Source: Malus domestica (Eukaryota > Streptophyta > Magnoliopsida > Rosales > Rosaceae). Taken from it: a DNA stretch of 64,000 bases. The DNA lies in contig NC_091674.1 in the NCBI RefSeq assembly GCF_042453785.1, forward strand, positions 25,312,001 through 25,376,000. Direction: 5' to 3'. Positions 58,121 through 64,000 of this stretch are shown one piece after another (position 1 is the stretch's first letter; every line of letters begins with the position of its first letter). The notes beneath the pieces were generated by a model. It saw only the letters and a list, made by a program, of their open reading frames with translations. It searched no databases and was not told the origin of the DNA. The translations under genes and the position numbers were made by a program.

Positions 58121-58303
58121 ATGGACTCGGGCTCCAGGAACTGGCCTCCAATCATGGCCTTTAATTTTCTTATTATCCTCACGATCATGCCCTTCTTGCT
58201 CGCCCAGCCAACCACCGCAGCTTCGGCGTCGGCCTTCGACTCCTGCAACGGCGTCGGCATCCGACTCCTGCAACGGCGTCTTCCTGCAACAGTTTGTGTT
58301 ATG
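58121..58303 (+). pseudogene. Captured signal-peptide fragment, perhaps COBRA-like
   Basis: Starts ATG at 58121 and gives a hydrophobic signal (MAFNFLIILTIMPFLLAQP) followed by FDSCNGV. That combination resembles the start of COBRA-like GPI-anchored wall proteins (CNGVFLxY). A 21-bp stretch around CGACTCCTGCAACGGCGTC is duplicated in tandem. The match is short and the identity tentative. Confidence 0.45.
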
Positions 58304-58375
58304 TTGTAAGAGCCTTGAATGGAGCAGAAAACCGAATGGGGGGGATGGGAAACCTCAGATCCGATGAACTAAAGT

Positions 58376-58740
58376 ATGGCGGAGCTTTCGAAGATATCAT
58401 ATCCAAGAAAGGAAAAGGCAGCCATAGCTTTATCCACCGATGTAAAGAGAATAGTAGGCGACCTGGACAAGGAGTCCTTCATATCCCCCATCTCCAAGCT
58501 TATTGGGGAGTCCAAGTATCTCCAGAACAACCCACCCAAGCTGATCCATCAAGAGCACCTAGCCGTCAAGCACGTCTTCGATTCCTTGCTTCACCATAAC
58601 ACCACTATAGGCCCAAACACGTGACCTACTCCCCCGGCGGAGGCAACGTTATTGTGGAGTACCCGGGAATTGTTCTTAGGAAGATCTTGTCCTTCGTTGG
58701 CTGTCACACGGATGTCGTCACTGCTAATCCCAATGACTAG
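58376..58740 (+). pseudogene. Captured acetylornithine deacetylase fragment
   Basis: N-terminal third of the plant M20-family enzyme: GDLDKESFISPISKLIGESK, YLQNNPPKLIHQEHLAVKHV, then after a frame change HVTYSPGGGNVIVEYPG and KILSFVGCHTDVVTANPND ending in a stop. The metal-site motif normally reads GxHxDVV; here it is GCHTDVV. One frameshift and one stop make it non-functional. Sense strand, no intron. Confidence 0.85.
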
Positions 58741-58753
58741 GAACCCGCGCTGC

Positions 58754-59052
58754 CATGGAGCGTCAAGAGCAGGCCAAACAACTCTTCACCCGCTGCCTCA
58801 ATCTCGGCATCTCTGCTCTTCGCTCCGATCTAGCCGCTATTGATGTCATCAAGCTTGTCGTTAGGGAATTAGAAACCGATCCTTTCTTCAACTCTGGCCG
58901 TGCATCAACTCTCACTGCGAAAGGGACAGTTGAGATGGAATCCAGGATGCGGCGCCGTTTTGGGATTAACCACGGTTAAGAATCTCGTTTCACTCGCCTG
59001 CCTTGTCATGGACAAATCACCTCACTCCTACCTCGCATTTTCCGGCTCCGAA
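58754..59052 (+). pseudogene. Captured isoaspartyl peptidase/L-asparaginase fragment
   Basis: Starts ERQEQAKQLFTRCLNLGI, then VRELETDPFFNSGR, LTAKGTVEMES, and after a frame change LTTVKNLVSLACLVMDKSPH and SYLAFSGSE. This is the N-terminal half of the plant Ntn-hydrolase type asparaginase. The catalytic threonine lies further C-terminal and is absent. Sense strand. Confidence 0.85.
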
Positions 59053-59102
59053 GTTATTACCTTCACAAACTGGATCCACACTGTACAGGAAAAGCAACAA
59101 AG

Positions 59103-59330
59103 ATGGTAGACTTTGCTAGGGTTCAGAAGGAGCTTCAGGAATGCAGCAGAGACATCGAGTGCTCTGGCATCAAAGTCATCCCCAAAAGCGAAGCCATTCT
59201 TGCCCGTTTAATCGGAACAATTCCCGGCCCATTTGGTACTCCTTAGGAGGGCGGCACTTTCCAGATCGACATCGCATTGCCAGATGCGTACCCTTTTGAG
59301 CCTCCCAAAATGCAGTTTACGACCAAAGTT
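59103..59330 (+). pseudogene. Captured ubiquitin-conjugating enzyme fragment (UBC27-like)
   Basis: Starts at its own ATG: MVDFARVQKELQECSRDIE, SGIKVIPKSEAILARLIG, TIPGPFGTP, a stop in place of the usual Y, then [20 protein letters not shown] and KMQFTTKV. The catalytic cysteine and C-terminal UBA domain of UBC27 are absent. Sense strand, no intron. Confidence 0.87.
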
Positions 59331-59727
59331 CAGAACAGAGACAGAGAGAAAAGCAGAAAAGAAAGGTGAAAAGAAAATGGAAAAGAGGAAAGAAGAAAAG
59401 CAAAAAATCTTCCTATTATTATGATTCATTTTGTCTGTCAGGTGAAGAGACAGAGAGAGTGCGGTGGGAAAGTAAAAGCAAAGCAGAAAACGAAAGCAAA
59501 AGCAAAGCAGAAAAGAAAAGCAAAAGCAAAAGCAACGTGCCAACGATCAGCAACTGTCGAAGCTTTTGTGTTGAAACCTTTGTTTTGAATGATGTAATTT
59601 ATTTTTCTTATCTTTCGCAGATATCTGTATAACCCCATCAGAGGGTAAAAAAAAACATAAATAAAAAAGAGCCATATGCCCAATATTTAAAAAAGGGCTG
59701 GAAAGTTATGTGGAGGGCGAAGACCCA
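59331..59727 (+). repeat. A/G-rich tail and polypurine zone of first unit
   Basis: Repeats of AAAAGCAAAAGC and GAAAAGAAAAGC, then CCCCATCAGAGGGTAAAAA and GTTATGTGGAGGGCGAAG before LTR b. The second unit has the same tail at 63135-63505, so this part belongs to the element itself. Confidence 0.8.
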
Positions 59728-60103
59728 TGTTTATACCATACTTAGGGCTTTCTTATTTAGATCTCGTATAAATACTTGAGGGACTCAAATGTAATTATGT
59801 AATAAAGGAAGAAGCAAATATGTAATAAGTAAGGAGCCCTAATTCTATAAAAGGGACTCCTCACCCTCACAATTGGAGAGGCCTTACTCTCACCCTCAGA
59901 AGCCAATTCTTAGGCCATGGAAGGGCTCTCTCACCCTCAGAAGCTCTCTCCATCTCTCTCCCTCACAAACAGAGAAATACAAATATCAATGTAGACGTAG
60001 CCCAAATATTGGGGTGAACCACGATACATCTTGTGTTATTTACATTTCTTGCAGATTTACGGTCGGATTTACGTTTTTCCAAGACCTCTGGTTTTTTGCA
60101 TCA
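59728..60103 (+). repeat. LTR b, shared by first and second units
   Basis: Starts TGTTTATACCATACTTAGGG and ends TTTGCATCA. It follows a polypurine zone, as a 3' LTR should, and is followed by a primer-binding site at 60109, as a 5' LTR should. It is therefore the middle LTR of an LTR-body-LTR-body array. Confidence 0.85.
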
Positions 60104-60440
60104 ACATTTGGCGCCGTCTGTGGGAAACGACACGGAAAGCTGTGTTGGTTCTCTTTCATTTTTTACCTCCGCCGTGGATTTGCAAAATCTGCAAAATCCA
60201 AGAAACCAAACACCTACAGAATGGTAGAGGACGACCCGGATATTTGGGGGAGATAAGGACCCAAATCTGCAAATCCACCGAGACAGAACCTCTCTCTTTG
60301 TCTATCTCTTTCTCTCTCCCCCTCATATTAGTATACTGCAGCCACAAACCAGGTACTTCCATAATCCTGGGCCGTGACTTCACAATGGAGACCAAGTATC
60401 AGACCACAGAGGCCGACTCGGCTTCGCTATCTGCGCCAAG

Positions 60441-63138
<2,698 letters not shown>

Positions 63139-63538
63139 AGTAAAAAGCAAAAGTAAAAGAGAAAGGTGCGGTGGAAAAGAGAACGACAAAAGAAAAAGAG
63201 GGTGGTGCAAGCTGTCACCAATGAGTCCTATTCGTCGGTACAAACGAGGCAAGCTTTAAAGTTGCAGAGAAAACACAAAAGCAAAAGAAAGGTGCGGTGG
63301 AAAAGAGAAAAGCAAAAGCAAGGAATAAACACCCACACTGTAAAAGCAAGGAATAAACACCCCACCAGAATGATGTGATTTACTTTTCTTGTTTTTGAAT
63401 GATGCGATTTATTTTTCGGAGACAATCTGTATAAACCCCATCAGAGGGTTAAAAAAAAAAACGGCAAGCCTAAAATAATGGGCTGGAATGTTATGTGGAG
63501 GGCGAATGCCTATATGCCCAAAAGAGCCAGGCCCTCTA

Positions 63539-63710
63539 TTATCACCAACCAGGTGATTAAAAGTACGCCCAGTACTCCAAAATTATTCGGCACACTGCCT
63601 CTATTATCACCAACCAGGTGATCAAAAGTACGCCCAGTACTCCAAAATTATTCGGCAACCTGCCACTATTATCACCAACCAGGTGATCAAAAGTACGCCC
63701 AGTACTTCAA
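63539..63710. repeat. Three tandem copies of a 60-bp unit
   Basis: Each unit has CTATTATCACCAACCAGGTG, then AAAAGTACGCCCAGTACT and CAAAATTATTCGGCA. The copies differ at a few positions; the third is shortened. Confidence 0.92.
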
Positions 63711-63866
63711 ATTATACATGAGCATTACTCATGTCAATCATACATAAACATTCATAAGCATCACTCATATCAATCATACATAAACATTCATGAGCATCAT
63801 TCATGTCAACATTCATGAGCATCACTCATGTCAGTCAACATAAACATTCATGAGCATCACTCATGT
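63711..63866. repeat. Tandem repeats built on CATGAGCATCACTCATGTCA
   Basis: About five copies of a 30-40 bp unit with CATAAACATTCATGAGCATC; lengths vary by small deletions. Confidence 0.88.
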
Positions 63867-64000
63867 CAATCAGCTTCAAAAGCTTCATTTACAGAGCTCT
63901 AGCTTTAAAAGCTTCATTTACAGAGTTCTAGCTTCAAAAGCTTCATTTACAGAGCTCTAGCTTCAAAAACTTCATTTACAAAAGCTCTAGCTTCAAAATC
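63867..64000. repeat. Tandem repeats of a 32-bp AGCTTCAAAAGCTTCATTTAC unit
   Basis: At least four copies of a unit with CTTCAAAAGCTTCATTT and ACAGAGCTCTAG run to the window edge, so the array continues beyond it. Confidence 0.9.

Larger units (their letters stand above)
47553..60103 (+). mobile_element. Gene-capturing LTR retroelement, first unit
   Basis: Bounded by related LTRs at 47553-47918 and 59728-60103. The 5' LTR is followed by a primer-binding site at 47924 (TGGCGCCGTCTGTAGGAA). A purine-rich tract with GTGGAGGGCGAAG precedes the second LTR. Once the copia insertion at 47990-57788 is removed, the interior is only about 2 kb. It holds no gag or pol. Instead it is a chain of sense-strand 5' coding pieces of host genes: annexin, possibly COBRA-like, acetylornithine deacetylase, isoaspartyl peptidase and UBC27, then a lysine-codon A/G-rich tail (59335-59540). 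The pattern resembles the gene-carrying maize element Bs1. Confidence 0.82.

Noticed and set aside
58754..59052. Functional link between the PIMT gene and the isoaspartyl peptidase fragment (both act on isoaspartate)
   Set aside because: The peptidase piece is a broken passenger in a retroelement 48 kb away, together with unrelated genes. Shared substrate is coincidence.
63539..64000. CRISPR-like array suggested by regular short repeats
   Set aside because: Repeats are directly adjacent with no unique spacers, and the genome is a plant nucleus.

Overview
The window is nuclear DNA of a flowering plant, probably a eudicot. The evidence is spliced genes with GT-AG and GC-AG introns, a PLS-type PPR protein, a chloroplast ribonucleoprotein, AT-rich intergenic DNA and several plant transposon families. 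A Rosaceae (apple/pear-like) origin is my guess from the style of the LTRs and was not tested.

Layout. 1-8.5 kb is mobile DNA: a Mutator-like MITE, then a 6.66-kb hAT-type element (1870-8527, perfect 8-bp target duplication) filled with about 16 copies of a 346-bp tandem repeat that carry a seven-unit higher-order repeat. 9.3-17.0 kb is the gene island: protein-L-isoaspartate methyltransferase (+, four coding exons, one GC-AG intron), a CP31-like chloroplast RNA-binding protein (-, four exons), an intronless E+-class PPR protein (-) and a small basic protein (-). 17.4-25.1 kb is a tandemly duplicated intergenic block whose second copy was split by a 5.18-kb Helitron-like insertion that itself holds a MITE, a hAT-like element and a CACTA element. 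A Tourist-like MITE lies just beyond it. 25.2-32.4 kb holds an intronless glyoxal oxidase (-) and an RGLG-type RING/copine E3 ubiquitin ligase (-, eleven coding exons, a second GC-AG intron, two MITEs in its 5'-UTR intron).

33.8-47.5 kb is a decayed DUF2828 gene split by a 2.3-kb solo LTR (TSD AGGGA), which is in turn split by a very young 9.4-kb Athila-like LTR retrotransposon (TSD GGTGC). That element has lost reverse transcriptase and RNase H and carries an antisense ORF. 47.5-64 kb is the most unusual part: a small-LTR retroelement family arranged LTR-body-LTR-body, whose bodies are strings of sense-oriented 5' coding pieces of unrelated host genes. I recognise annexin D4-like, possibly COBRA-like, acetylornithine deacetylase, isoaspartyl peptidase/L-asparaginase and UBC27 in the first body, and thiazole synthase THI1 in the second. 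The first body was split by a 9.8-kb Ty1/copia element (- strand, TSD CACCG) and the second by a solo LTR of the same copia family (TSD CAGTA).

The host genes look independently transcribed and form no operon or pathway unit. What ties the window together is a datable stack of insertions, most of them supported by target-site duplications read directly from the sequence. All boundaries and identities come from reading by eye; no alignment or database search was run.
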